Position numbers and translations under genes: made by a program. This document shows, piece after piece, positions 23,400 to 35,493 of a DNA stretch of 64,000 nt. Where the stretch lies: contig OZ024929.1 of assembly GCA_964017235.1 (NCBI GenBank), positions 17,791,464-17,855,463 on the forward strand, in the 5' to 3' direction. The first letter of the stretch is position 1, and every line of letters begins with the position of its first letter. Under the pieces are notes generated by a model, which saw only the letters and a program-made list of their open reading frames with translations, had not been told where the DNA came from and did no database searches. This DNA comes from Sabellastarte sp. h YS-2021 (Eukaryota > Annelida > Polychaeta > Sabellida > Sabellidae).

Positions 23400-23570
23400 A
23401 AGAATGGCAACTTACAGAGAATATATAACCTCCAGCAGGTGCCCGCTGGGGTTTACATGTGTACTTTCAGTAGAAAAAAATGGCGAGACACATTGTCTGT
23501 GTCCTTGACCGAACGGTAGGTCACGTAAGCATTTGTTGGGATTATGTAAGTACGTTTTTATGCAATAAAA
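23400..23570 (-). repeat. DIRS inverted terminal repeat, 5' side
   Basis: Inverted partner of 17869-18021, with its own outer edge ACGTTTTTATGCAATAAAA (23552-23570). The outer edges of the two ends differ and are reunited only in the internal complementary region. Confidence 0.92.
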
Positions 23571-24010
23571 AACACTCATTTTGTGTAATGTTTTACTAAA
23601 TAATTGAGCAAAAAGTGAACTTACTTGTTTTTCTTCCAGTGGCTGACTGAAAACCTAAATGTCCGTGATTTTACCTAAATTTTGGAACACACTCAAACTA
23701 GAAAATTCCCATTAACAAATTTATTCTAAGATTTATTACTATTGTTAGCTTTATTTATGTGCTATGTTAGCTTTTTCTGGCCTTTTGTATGCTTCTATCA
23801 TATTTATAACGAATTCTCGGAAAATATCGAAAAATACGTAACGAATACTCGACCGCAATTTTTGTCTCCGCTTTCAGCACTAAAAATACCACAGATGACC
23901 ATATTTGCTCATTACAAGAAAAGACGTACAAACAAGACTTTTTATTAATAAAATATTGCATGTCACCTTACATTTTCAAATAGATGTAGATACATTTAAA
24001 TTTTTTGTTT
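23571..24010. other. Unassigned AT-rich stretch
   Basis: Short open frames occur on both strands (for example 23742-23948) but have no recognisable motif and are probably chance. Confidence 0.4.
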
Positions 24011-24240
24011 GAAGTGGCTAGAGTACAGTAAATCACCGCACTCGAGAAGAAATTCTATAGTACGGTAACATTCATTTGCCGTATTCCAGTAAATTAACTG
24101 GAGTACGGTTCAAACTGGTATCCTAAACATCTCATGGAGTGAAGGAAATACGAGGCCACAATGGGGGTTTCTAGGTTTTAAAAACAGAAAATATAGCAAT
24201 GTTTTACAAATAAGAATATCAAATGCTAGTACTTGCACAG
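24010..24240 (+). repeat. Inverted-repeat arm (partner at about 29960-30195)
   Basis: GGCTAGAGTACAGTAAATCA, ACTCGAGAAGAAATTCTA and GGAGTGAAGGAAAT return as complements between 30195 and 29960. Related blocks (AAATATGAGGCCACGAT, TTAACCAATGAAAAC) recur at 24240-24545 and 28910-29100. I read these as ends and internal parts of a diverged repeat family. Confidence 0.6.
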
Positions 24241-24699
24241 TGCACACAAAGACTTAAGAAAATATGAAGCCACGATCGATTTTTTAACAATATTTTACAA
24301 ACAAAAGTCCAGCCAACCAGCCTATTTTTCGTCTGCAAACATGACTAATTTAATTAACCAATGAAAACAATTGTTACTGAAACCTCATTCTAGGCAAATA
24401 CTTTACTCATATGCACATACAGACTTAAGGAAATATGAGGCCACGATTGGGTTTCTAGCTATATTTAACAAACAGAAGATCTATCCAACGAGTATGTTGT
24501 CTGCAAACGTGATTAATTGAATTAACCAATGAAAACCATTGTTACTGAAACCGCACTCGGCACAAAGTTCTGGAGTGCGGCAATCCGTACTGCAGCATCG
24601 TTCGTTATATTTTCCGAAATTCCAAAAACAGGTGTGTCGAGGTGCGGTGTTGAAATATGAGGTGCGGTAAAATGGTGCGGTGTTAAAATATGAGGTGCG

Positions 24700-25075
24700 G
24701 TCATTAATATTCATGAGAAGATGTGACGACACATTTCTTTGGAGTTTCCTTGCAATAGTTTATTAAATGGAAGCATCGACGATGATCAAATACTTTGAAC
24801 TTGAGAACTCACGGAGATAGCACCCAAGTCATTAATATTCATGAGAAGATGTGACAACACTGATTTCCTTGGAGTTTCAATAGTTTATTAAATGGAAGCA
24901 TCGACGACGATCAAATACTTTGAACTTGAGAACTCACGGCCATGGCACCCAAGTCATTAATATTCATGAGAAGATGTGACGACACAGATTTCCTTGGAGT
25001 TTCCTTGCAATAGTTTATAAAATGGAAGCATCAACGACGATCAAATACTTTGAACTTGAGAACTCATGGCCACTG
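24700..25075 (-). repeat. Inverted copy of the 131-bp tandem array, three units
   Basis: CATTAATATTCATGAGAAGA occurs at about 24703, 24832 and 24956, followed by TACTTTGAACTTGAGAACTC. These are the complement of the 12603-13190 unit. Confidence 0.88.
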
Positions 25076-25239
25076 CCTAAATTTCCAAATAACATTGCCC
25101 TAAAATAGGCTGCTATACTCAGGGTTTATGAAAGGTGTGTAGGATTGAAGTCCCGCCCCCATACTTCCAAGAGCCAATAAGGATGGAGGTGCGGTAAGAG
25201 GTGCTATTCCGGAAAAAATTTAGATTTCAATTCCAGGTT

Positions 25240-25420
25240 TTATAATCAGTGTTGATTCTAGGAATTTAAAAAAGTGGGGGCGATCCCCCACCACTACATA
25301 AAATGAGGGGGAGGGGCTAAAAATTCTAGGGGACGACTTTATGATGAAGTTTAAACTAATAAAAAATACATTTTCAGTTTATTTAGACATTTTTAACAGT
25401 GGGCTTCTATTAATTAGTGG
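25240..25420 (+). repeat. Dispersed direct repeat, copy 2
   Basis: Second copy of the 11370-11560 sequence, with the same GTGGGGGCGATCCCCCACCA hairpin and the same orientation. Confidence 0.7.
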
Positions 25421-26410
25421 TCAATTTTTATTGTCTTGTCCAATAAAAATAAACTTCAAGGCTAGTGATAGAATTTAAAAAAAATACTGAAAATGGTTAT
25501 TTACATCAAAGTGGCTCCTGTCACGGTACTGTGGTTTTAAGTTTTCATCTAAAGTCACAGCATCACAAATTCAGTCATTACACCATCAATTCGTACAAAT
25601 TGAATATTAATGAGTAGTCCATAAATTCTTCAAGTAAAATATTGTTAAAAAATCCAATGGAATCGTCAAATATTTTTTAGGCATATATAAATATTCATGA
25701 GCTCTGTACAGTAGTCCATCTAGTCGATATATTTGAGCTTAAAGCAGAAAAATATTAAGAAACCACCATCAAAATCTGTGACCTCATTAATATTAATGAG
25801 CTGTCCGTGAATTTTGATCAAGTAAAATATTTTTCTACACATATATTATTGGAAATCCAACAGATGTGAACGCCGGGTCAGCCCCGGCTTCAATGCCATG
25901 TCCAGTCTACTGTAAGTTTCGATTTTCTTCCAGCCATTTTTTATATAATCATCCACTTTCAGCTTAATTTTATGTTTTTGGTTATAATATGTCCAAATAC
26001 TGTCTGTACCTCATAATATATTTAAGTTTGTAAACGATCACGAAACCACAATCGTCAACAGGCATTATTCGAAGAAAGGTTTCGACGGAAAAATCAAAAC
26101 CTCAACAAACTCTCGATCCGTGCAGTGTTTCGATTTTCTAGATCTCTCGTCTTTTCGCTTCATATATTTCCCGCATCACCTTGTGTACTACGCATTCTCA
26201 TATAATTTGGTTACCGCAGACTCCAAGAAAATCCGCGTTTGTAGGCTAATTAATGTGCGATCCCGCGGAGAACGCATCCTAGAAGCAACTCTGATAATGT
26301 ACCCTGCAGCATATTTTCTACAAAACGGTTTTACCGTACCCCAGCCACAACCTTTGTTTGCTTTTGGGTGCTAGTTGTTGGGTGCAATTTGTTTTGGTCG
26401 TGACTTGCCG
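25421..26410. other. No recognisable gene
   Basis: AT-rich with scattered frames; the longest (26120-26374) has no motif and I do not call it. Confidence 0.4.
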
Positions 26411-26419
26411 GTAATTCCT

Positions 26420-26625
26420 TTGGTACCACCCATGATTAAATGCCAAACTTGCAAACCACTAAGCCACCAAGGACCTTTAAATTTTAAAGACCATTGAAAC
26501 TAGACGTGTTGCCCTCGGCGAGTTGGCATGTCGCCGACTTGCAGGTAATTCAAACCTGCAACGCAAGGATAATACTCTACTGCCTTGCTACCATTTATCG
26601 CAGGGTACCAATTATCGCCAGGCAA
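26420..26625 (-). repeat. tRNA-like SINE fragments
   Basis: On the minus strand GGTGGCTTAGTGGTTTGC (near 26450-26470) resembles a pol III A box. Separately, GGCAGTAGAGTATTATCC followed by GGTTTGAATTACC (26620 down to 26545) gives an A box and a B box at tRNA-like spacing. Stems are poor, so I read these as decayed tRNA-derived SINE heads and not functional tRNAs. Confidence 0.35.
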
Positions 26626-26786
26626 AGTTAAAATAGACATAACTTGGAAAATATTCACATCTGAAATTTGTTGTTAGGGTAAAACTGTTGCAAGAGTCTA
26701 TTGATCGGGTTCCCGTTCGTTAGAAACGCTAGCTATCGATCAGGTCCCCTGTAATATAATATGATGTATTGCATATATAATGTATG

Positions 26787-28709
26787 TAGTATAGGGATCG
26801 AGAGCCATATTGAGGATCGATATCGAATGAAAATTTAGGGTTGTGGATCGATCGATATTTCAATATCGGGACCGTTAATGTAAGCCGTGGGCGATAATAC
26901 AGGTTATTTGAAAACGTGCACATCTAAATTCACGAAATTATCAAAAGATACTACTTATGCACCAAAAATATATTTCTGCAATATAAAATTAAACAAGAGG
27001 GTCAGAGGTGCCCCAAAAGGTGGGTTGCGCACGCAGGAAACAAGGTTAGCAACTGCTCTCATTAAATTTAGGAACAAGGAAAGAAATGTTAGGTTACCCA
27101 CTTAAGGTAAATGTGTTCGACGTGCTAAGAAATGTAATACTTCTAATCTAAGGAGATCTATCTCCCTATCAAGTTTGAATCCGATTGGTCAAACCATTTT
27201 CGAGTTAGAGTCCGGAAATGAAAATGTAGACAAACAGATGGATGGACAAACGGACGAAAAACAGACAAATGAACGGACGGAATTTCACCAATATCGAAAG
27301 GAACCTACCTATGATGGAGATCTATCTCCCTATCAAGTTTGAATTCGATTGGTCAAACCGTTTTCAAGTTAGAGTCCGGAAACGAAAATGTGGACAAACA
27401 GACGGATGGGCAGACATACGGACGAAAAACGGACAAACGAACGGACAGAATTTCACCAATATCAAAAGGAACCTAGCTATCATGTTGATCTATGTCCCTG
27501 TCAAGTTTGAATTTGATTGGTCAAACCGTTTTCAAGTTAGAGTCCGGAAATGGAAAATGTGGACGGACAGACGGACGTCAGACACATCAATCTAATAGGC
27601 GGGTTGGTTACACGCAACCCGCCTAAAAACGAACAAATGGACAGAAAAACAAGACAAATGAACGGACGGATTTACACCAATTTCGAAAGGAACCTAGCTA
27701 TGATGGTGATGTATGTCCCTGTGAAGTTTGAATTAGATTGGAGTAACCGTTTTCGAGTTAGAGTCCGGAAACAAAAATGTGGACGGACAGATGGATGGAC
27801 AGAAAAACGGACAAAAACGAAGAAACGGACGGAAAAACGGACAAACAAACAGACGGAATTTCACCAATTTCGAAAGGAACCTAGCTATGATGGTGATCTA
27901 TCCCCCTGTGAAGTTTGAATTTGATTGGTCAAACCGTTTTAAAGTTAGAGTCCAGAAACGAAAATGTGGACAAACAGATGGATGGACAGACAAACGGACG
28001 AAAAACGGACAAACGAACACACGGAATTTCACCAATTTCGAAAGGAACCTAGCTATGATGGTGATCTATCTCCCTGTAAAGTTTGAATTTGATTGGCCAA
28101 ACCGTTTTAAAGTTAGAGTCCGGAAACGAAAATGTGGACAAACAGATGGATGGACAGACAAACGGACGAAAAACGGACAAACGAACACACGGAATTTCAC
28201 CAATTTCGAAAGGAACCTAGCTATGATGGTGATCTATCTCCCTGTGAAGTTTGAATTTGATTGGTCAAACCGTTTTAAAGTTAGAGTCCGGAAACGAAAA
28301 ATGTGGACGGACAGACGGACGTCGGACACATCAATCTAATAGGCGGGTTGGTTACACGCAACCCGCCTAATAAAATGAACAAAAATCCAATCAAATAAGA
28401 GTTTTCATGCTTTTTTGTGTACTAGCTGTCAGGTTTTGTTTCTCTTCCGTAAAACCGGAAGTTGTCACTGACAATGTAAACAAAGATGGCGCCAGACTTG
28501 AACCAATTTATTTCGGTTGTAAATTGTGCTTTTTAAGGCGTTTATATAATAAATATTTATTTAAGCAGTAAAATTATTCTGTTTATTTTATTTTTGTCTG
28601 TTTCTTTTTTGTGGTTTCGATATTGAAATGCTGGTAGTATGTGTCGATATCGGCAGTTCTGTGGGATGATCGATCGATATTGAAAGATCGAGCACCAATC
28701 CCTACACTA
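26787..28709. mobile_element. 545-bp-family hAT MITE, copy 2, split by a Helitron-like insertion
   Basis: Starts TAGTATAGGGATCG and ends ATCCCTACACTA. It is flanked by AATGTATG at 26779-26786 and 28710-28717 (perfect 8-bp target duplication). Left (26787-26995) and right (28369-28709) parts match copy 1; the extra 1.4 kb between them is the tandem-repeat element at 26996-28368. Confidence 0.9.
26996..28368 (+). mobile_element. Helitron/Helentron-like element with 168-bp tandem core
   Basis: Starts near AACAAGAGGGTCAGAGGTGC and ends with the hairpin GGCGGGTTG-GTTACACG-CAACCCGCC followed by TAA, giving a terminal CTAA next to T. The core repeats a 168-bp unit (AAAGGAACCTAGCTATGATG at 27873, 28041 and 28209) containing GGACAGACGGAC tracts. 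An internal copy of the same 3' hairpin at 27596-27627 shows two ends in tandem. A second, inverted copy is at 60146-60693. Open frames in the core (for example 27779-28339) result from the 168-bp period being divisible by three. Confidence 0.7.
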
Positions 28710-29368
28710 AATGTATGGCTGTCTTTTGTTGTGTCATGATTTTAATGAAATAAAGCTAAAATAAGTTGAAAGGAGAAATATAGTGGCAATTTACAATGAA
28801 AAAAAAAATTTTGCGCAACACTACTACTGGATCCGAGAATTGTATGAGTGCATTATGATCTACCGATATTTTACTCTCACTGCACCTAGTGTTGAACTTG
28901 CATGAAGTGAAGAAAACATAAGGCCATGATGCTGGTTTCTGACAATATTTTACAAAAAAAATGTCAAATGCTGTTACTTGTACACATGCAAACTGAAGAA
29001 AATATGAGGGCACGATCGATGGGTTTCCTTGCAATAATATACAAATAGAAGATCTAGCCAACCGTGATTAATTTAGTTAACCAATGAAAACAACTGTTAC
29101 TGACAATTCAATCAACTAAATAAAATGGGACCCGTTCGTTAGCCGCGCCTTCTATTGACCGGGTCCCCGTTCGTTAGCCACTTCGAAAACTGTTTCCATA
29201 CTAATACTCTACACTAAATACTTCAAATCTGAAAAAGTAGCTCATTAATTAATTTGAAAAAGTAGCTCATTAATAGTTATGCATGCGTAGAAAATATATT
29301 AGGTAATGGAAATACGTACATAATAGGGCGTGGCTACGGTACGGTAAAACCGTTCCCTAGAAAATATA

Positions 29369-29932
29369 CTACAGTACTGCTTCTAGGCATAAGTTGGCCG
29401 CAGTCATAAGTTGGCCGCCACTAATTTAATAGGGCCAAACAGACAAATAAGTCTTTATACAGTGTTTAAAATGAATAAAAAGCATAAATGTAATAATAAT
29501 GGACCATTTACGATTGCAATCAGCTTTTAAATTTGTACTGCTCAGCCAGTGAATTTCGTCACCCCAGTGAAGTTCGTCACCTGCCGTAAAAATGCTCAAG
29601 GAGACAAACTTCACTGGGGTGACGAAATTCACTGGCTGAGCAGTACTGGTCGGCCAGTGAATTTCGTCACCCCAGTGAAGTTCGTCACCTGCTATAAATG
29701 CGTTCAAGGACTAGCAATATCCACATTTTAAAAAGTGGAATAGTTGCCTTGGAGAGCAAGGTATAATTGTTTGCAGGAAGATCACAGTAAAGAAGTTTTA
29801 ATACTGTCATAAAATATGAGTGACGAACTTCACTGGGGTGACGAAATTCACTGGCTGAGCAGTAGCAATTTCAAATTTGGTGATGGCGGCCAACTTATGA
29901 CCGCGGCCAACATATGCCTAGAAGCAGTACGG
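29369..29932. repeat. 564-bp foldback element
   Basis: TACTGCTTCTAGGCATAAGT and two GGCCGC blocks on the left return as complements at 29880-29932. An inner arm (GCTCAGCCAGTGAATTTCGT, CACCCCAGTGAAGTTCGTCA) occurs at 29541-29583 and 29652-29694. It is inverted at 29605-29645 and 29820-29863. The arms read as short frames with a repeated ELHWGDEIHW peptide, which is an artefact. Confidence 0.8.
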
Positions 29933-30199
29933 ATTGCTACACTCCCATCATGGCCTCACCCATCCATCGTGGCCTCATATTTTCGTAAGTCTGTGTGTGT
30001 ACAAGTACCGTACCAACATTTGATAATTTATTTGTAAAATATTGCTACATTTTCAATTTCCTTCACTCCATGCACTGTTTAGGATACCAGCTTGAATCAC
30101 ACTCTAGTTAATTTACTGGGATACTGCAAATGAATGGTACCGTACTGTAGAATTTCTTCTCGAGTGCAGTGATTTACCGTACTCCAGCCACTTCGTACG

Positions 30200-31450
30200 T
30201 AATAATGAGTGACCGGTAATATGGTGGATTCATTAGGTCGAACACGAATACAGAATATCCAGAAGAGGTTAAAGGACTCACTAAAACACGACTTTTATCT
30301 TACCTGAGAACATATCCTTGTAAATGATCATGGTTAAGAGATGTTTATGGATTACCTTCCTTCGGTAATTACTTCCACCCGATACTGTCAAACAACGATT
30401 TGTAAAGGAAGTAACATTGCCGTGGTGCAGACTAAAAAATGCTCAGGGTAGGGATATAGAGATAGATGTGTATGGTGTATTGAATGTAGATAACCATTGA
30501 ATGTGTAGTTTCAATGGGTAGTCATTCAAGAGCAAGCAGTCATAGTTCTGGATTGGTTCAAGTCTTAATTCTCTGATCGTTCACAATGTGTCAAGATTGG
30601 CTCTGTTCTATCTGATGCAAAGAAGCTTTTTTGTCATGCCTCAGGGGCGGATTTCATTAAAGGTCTCAGACTTAGCCCAGTCTCAGGCTCAGCCACTGGC
30701 TCAAATCTGAGCCTTTGGGCTCAGCTAAGTCTTTGTCTCAAATGGTTTTCACAGAAGGGGTCTCAGTTGAGACCAAGCTTATCCAATAACCACAGTGGTT
30801 TTCTGTGTCATGTGACCATTTTTTGTAGTTAAAATATTCTACTGATGACATATATGTTCCTTGTTTGACACATAATATCTCTGATCAAATGCTATTTTGC
30901 AGTGGGAAACCTTGTAAACATGTAAAAACACCCAAAGACTACTTCAGGGGGTTGTTTTATATACTTGTACCCTATTTTCAGCCATTTCAAATTTTGAAGT
31001 GAAGAAAGAATTATGGCGGCCATATTTGAGCCTTTGTTTACAAGACTTAAGCCCACTTTCAACTACACTGTAAAATATATTTGTATTTATTACTAAATTT
31101 TATTGGGTAAGTGTAACTAGATTTCAGATTCATGAAGTCTTAAGTTGTAATAAATAAACTTTTTTAGGTAACCAGTACTACATTTCTGGAGTAGTTCCTG
31201 CAACTCAAAAATATCTATGGCTGGAAGTTTTTTTTTTCAGTTCACGTCCTCATGACGTCATAGGTATGCTTATATGGCTGATGGAAGCAGTGATTTAGGG
31301 GTAAGATATATCTAAAATTATCTTGCTGTATGTGACCCATCATGCTTAAAACATTATCTCATTGATATTCATTGATGTATTGCTAGATTACTTTGTTAAT
31401 TAGATTTATCTTTGAATGGGTTAAGTGATAATTATGTGTGATTTAATTTC
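30200..31450. other. Intergenic stretch with a GGTCTCAG-rich repeat
   Basis: No gene is seen. From about 30648 a block beginning AGGGGCGGATTTCATTAAAG and rich in GGTCTCAG/CTGAGCC shares its terminus, inverted, with 58640-58797, which suggests a dispersed MITE-like family. Confidence 0.45.
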
Positions 31451-31459
31451 ATGAGAACA

Positions 31460-33340
31460 CGTGGTGAAATATTTTACTGCCACCGCACCTAATACTGCCT
31501 TCTCGCAATATTTAAAACAAATAAAATATAAAATGCTGGTAGTTCTACACCCACAGAGTGCTGAAAACGTGAGGCTACAATGAGGTTTCTAACAATATTT
31601 TACAAATATATAATCCAGCAATATTTTACTGTCACCGCACCTAATACTGCCTTCACGAAATATTTAAAACAAATAAAATATAAAATGCTGGTACTTGTAC
31701 ACCCACAGAGTGCTGAAAACGTGAGGCTACAATGAGGTTTCTAACAATATTTTACAAATATATAATCCAGCAATATTTTACTGTCACTGCACCTAATACT
31801 GCCTTCACAAAATATTTAAAACAAATAAAATATAAAATGCTGGTAGTTGTACACCCACAGAGTGCTGAAAACGTGAGTTACAAATATATAATCCAGCAAT
31901 ATTTTACTGTCACTGCACCTAATAGTCTAATACTGCCTTCACGAAATATTTAAAACAAATAAAATATAAAATGCTGGTAGTTCTACACCCACAGAGTGCT
32001 GAAAACGTGAGGCTACAATGAGGTTTCTAACAATATTTTACAAATATATAATCCAGCAATATTTTACTGTCACCGCACCTAATACTGCCTTCACGAAATA
32101 TTTAAAACAAATAAAATATAAATTGCTGGTAGTTGTACACCCACAGAGTACTGAAAGCGTTAAGCTACGATGGGGTTTCTAACAATATTTTACAAATATA
32201 TAATCCAGGAATATTTTTTTGTCACCGCACCTAATACTGCCTTCTCACAATATCTAAAACAAATAAAATATAAATTGCTGGTACTTCTACACAAACAGAG
32301 TGCTGAAAACCTGAGGCTATGATGGCCCGGTTTTCTAACAATAATTTACAAATATATAATCCAGCAATATTTTACTGCCACCACAGCTAACACTGCCTTC
32401 ACAAAATATTTAAAACAAAATATAAAATGCTGGTAGTTGTACACCCACAGAGTGCTGAAAACGTGAGTTACAAATATATAACCCAGCAATATTTTACTGT
32501 CATCGCACCTAATACTGCCTTCACGAAATATTTAAAACAAATAAAATATAAAATGCTGGTAGTTCTACACCCACAGAGTGCTGAAAACGTGAGGCTACAA
32601 TGAGGTTTCTAACAATATTTTACAAATATGTAATCCAGCAATATTTTACTGCCACCGCACCTAATACTGCCTTCACGAAATATTTAAAACAAATAAAATA
32701 TAAAATGCTGGTAGTTCTACGCCCACAGAGTGCTGAAAACATGAGTTACAAATACATAATCCAGCAATATTTTACTGTCACCGCACCTAATACTGCCTTC
32801 ACGAAATATTTAAAACCAATAAAATATCAAATGCTGGTAGTTGTACACCCACAGAGTGCTGAAAACGTGAGGCTACAATGAGGTTTCTAACAATATTTTA
32901 CAAATATATAATCCAGCAATATTTTACTGTCACCGCACCTAATACTGCCTTCACGAAATATTTAAAACAAATAAAATATAAAATGCTGGTACTTGTACAC
33001 CCACAGAGTGCTGAAAACGTGAGGCTACAATGAGGTTTCTAACAATATTTTACAAATATATAATCCAGCATTACTGCCACCGCACCTAATACTGCCTTCA
33101 CGAAATATTTAAAACAAATAAAATATAAATTGCTGGTAGTTGTACACCCACAGAGTACTGAAAGCATTAAGCTACGATGGGGTTTCTAACAATATTTTAC
33201 AAATATATACTCCAGGAATATTTTTTTGTCACCGCACCTAATACTGCCTTCTCACAATATTTAAAACAAATAAAATATAAATTCTGGTACTTCTACACAG
33301 AGTGCTGAAAACCTGACGCTATGATGGCCAGGCTTTCTAA
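31460..33340 (+). repeat. Tandem array of about 13 units of 125-150 bp
   Basis: AATACTGCCTTCACGAAATA marks units at about 31490, 31633, 31795, 31934, 32083, 32234, 32388, 32511, 32662, 32790, 32941, 33089 and 33238. Each also carries CACCCACAGAGTGCTGAAAA. Some units are shortened, so the spacing varies. One further unit lies at 35500-35660 beyond the inserted element. Confidence 0.9.
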
Positions 33341-33342
33341 CA

Positions 33343-35493
33343 AATAATTAAGCGTCCCTGAAAGGGCGCTTATTTGTTTTCGCCTCAGTTTCCTCCCCGC
33401 CGCCGCCGTATTATGGTCTCCCTTGAATATCTCCCTTTAACTTATTATTAGACGGTTTCAAGCCATATTTGGCAGTTATATACCTTAGGCGTGGGAAAAT
33501 TTTTCTGCATGCTTAAATTTGACCTTTGACCTTTATGAAGGTCACATGATCAAAAACTATTTTTTGAAGTACACCCCCCGTCATCACAGTTCAGGAAAAA
33601 CTACTTGCTACAGAGCCTTATAATTTGACACAACTGTTCAGACTATCAAAAACGCGAGCTGATTAGATTTTGGGAGTAATCCCTTGAAAAATGTCTCATT
33701 TATGAGTGATTTTCTGACACCTTCCAATCTGAAAGCCTTAAATTTAGGCCAAGCCCCCTATTATCTTCTTAAGTATTGCATTTAGAGCTATAAAATGTAC
33801 TGGGAGGTAATAGGAAACCATATGTGGAGAGTCTAAATAGCCGGTCAGTTTTACCCCACGGCCCCCCCTCTTATGGGTCAAACTGGGGTCATAAAATAGC
33901 TGATTTTGAGTTTTTGCCTTATATCTCCTTTATTGTTGCTTTTATAGCTTCAGAATGTATTAAGAGGTATTGGGAAAGCATATATGGAGAGTCTAAATAG
34001 CCGGTCAGTTTTACCCCCTGACCCTCCCTTATGGGTCAAACTGGGGTCATAAAATTGAGTTTTTGCCTTTATCTCCTTCATTGTTGCTTTTATAGCTTCA
34101 GAATATATTAAGAGGTATTGGGAAAGCATATGTGGAGAGTCTAAATAGCCGGTCAGTTTTACCCCCTGGCCCTCCCTTATGGGTTAAACTGGGGTCATAA
34201 AATAGCTGATTTTGAGTTTTTGCCTTATATCTCCTTTATTGTTGCTTTTATAGCTTCAAAATGTATTAAGAGGTATTGGGAAAGCATATATGGAGAGTCT
34301 AAATAGCCGGTCAGTTTTACCCCCCGACCCCCCCCCCTTATGGGTCAAACTGGGGTCATAAAATAGCCAATTTTGAGTTTTTGCCTTTATCTCCTTTATT
34401 GTTGCTTTTATAGCTTCAGAATATATTAAGAGGTATTGGGAAAGCATATGTGGAGAGTCTAAATAGCCGGTCAGTTTTACCCCCCGACCCCCCCTTAAGG
34501 GCCAAACTGGGGTCATAAATAGCTGCTTTGGAGTTTTTGCCTTATATCTCCTTTGTTGTTGCTTTTATAGCTTCAGAATATATTAAGAGGTATTGGGAAA
34601 GCATATGTGGAGAATCTAAATAGCCGGTCAGTTTTATCCCCCGACCCCCCTTTATGGGTCAAACTGGGGTCATAAAATAGTTGCTTTCGAGTTTTGCCTT
34701 ATATCTCCTTTATTGTTGCTTTTAGACCTTCAGAATGTATTAAGAGGTATTGGGAAAGCATATATGGAGAGTCTAAATAGCCGGTCAGTTTTACCCCCCG
34801 ACCCCCCCCCCTTATGGGTCAAACTGGGGTCATAAAATAGCCAATTTTGAGTTTTTGCCTTTATCTCCTTTATTGTTGCTTTTATAGCTTCAGAATATAT
34901 TAAGAGGTATTGGGAAAGCATATGTGGAGAGTCTAAATAGCCGGTCAGTTTTACCCCCCGACCCCCCCTTAAGGGCCAAACTGGGGTCATAAATAGCTGC
35001 TTTGGAGTTTTTGCCTTATATCTCCTTTGTTGTTGCTTTTATAGCTTCAGAATATATTAAGAGGTATTGGGAAAGCATATGTGGAGAATCTAAATAGCCG
35101 GTCAGTTTTATCCCCCGACCCCCCTTTATGGGTCAAACTGGGGTCATAAAATAGTTGCTTTCGAGTTTTGCCTTATATCTCCTTTATTGTTGCTTTTAGA
35201 CCTTCAGAATGTATTAAGAGGTATTGGGAAAGCATATGTGGAGAGTCTAAATAGCCAGTCAGTTTTACCCCCCGACCATCCCTTATGGGCCAAACTGGGG
35301 TCATAAATAGCTGCTTTGGAGTTTTTGCCTTATATCTCCTTTATTGTTGCTTTTATAGCTTCAGAATGTATTAAGAGGTATTGGGAAAGCATACGGTGCA
35401 GCTTTGTGCATTCTTAGCTTTACAGCATGCTTATTAAAACCACAAAGCATTTTAAGGACGCTTCGCTTTTGTTAGCAAAAGCATTCCTCTAGT
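33343..35493 (+). mobile_element. Helitron-like element with tandem core, inserted in the 31-kb array
   Basis: The array is interrupted between A and T. The insert starts TTAAGCGTCCCTGAAAGGGC and ends with hairpin GCTTTTG-TTAG-CAAAAGC, eight bases, then CTAG next to T. A 3' hairpin before a CTRR terminus at an AT target is the Helitron signature; the 5' end is less typical (TT and not TC). The core has about ten 158-bp units. A related, larger copy occupies 47560-50882. Confidence 0.65.
33820..35400 (+). repeat. 158-bp tandem repeat with a 474-bp higher-order unit
   Basis: AGTCTAAATAGCCGGTCAG recurs every 144-160 bp. The segment 34256-34729 is repeated almost identically at 34730-35203, so three units were duplicated together as a 474-bp block. 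The identical 86-codon minus-strand frames at 34256 and 34730 reflect that duplication. Confidence 0.88.

Larger units (their letters stand above)
17827..23570 (-). mobile_element. DIRS-type tyrosine-recombinase retrotransposon, structurally complete
   Basis: A 5744-bp element on the minus strand. The inverted terminal repeats (23400-23551 and 17869-18021) share about 152 bp, and each has its own short outer edge. An internal complementary region at 18078-18182 joins the complements of the two outer edges. That junction predicts the element tips exactly: TGCAATAAAA at 23561-23570 and TTGGTTAA from 17827. The order on the coding strand is ITR, gag-like repeats, RT, RNase H, tyrosine recombinase, internal complementary region, ITR, as in DIRS1. 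DIRS elements integrate as circles through a recombinase and leave no target duplication; none is seen. Three in-frame stops, frameshifts and a 545-bp hAT MITE insertion show that this copy is dead. Confidence 0.9.

Noticed and set aside
27242..28339. Frames of 117, 122 and 186 codons rich in GRTDGWTD-type peptide
   Set aside because: Artefact of the 168-bp tandem unit inside a Helitron-like element.
34256..34990. Two identical 86-codon minus-strand frames
   Set aside because: They mirror the 474-bp block duplication of a tandem repeat, so identity does not show selection.
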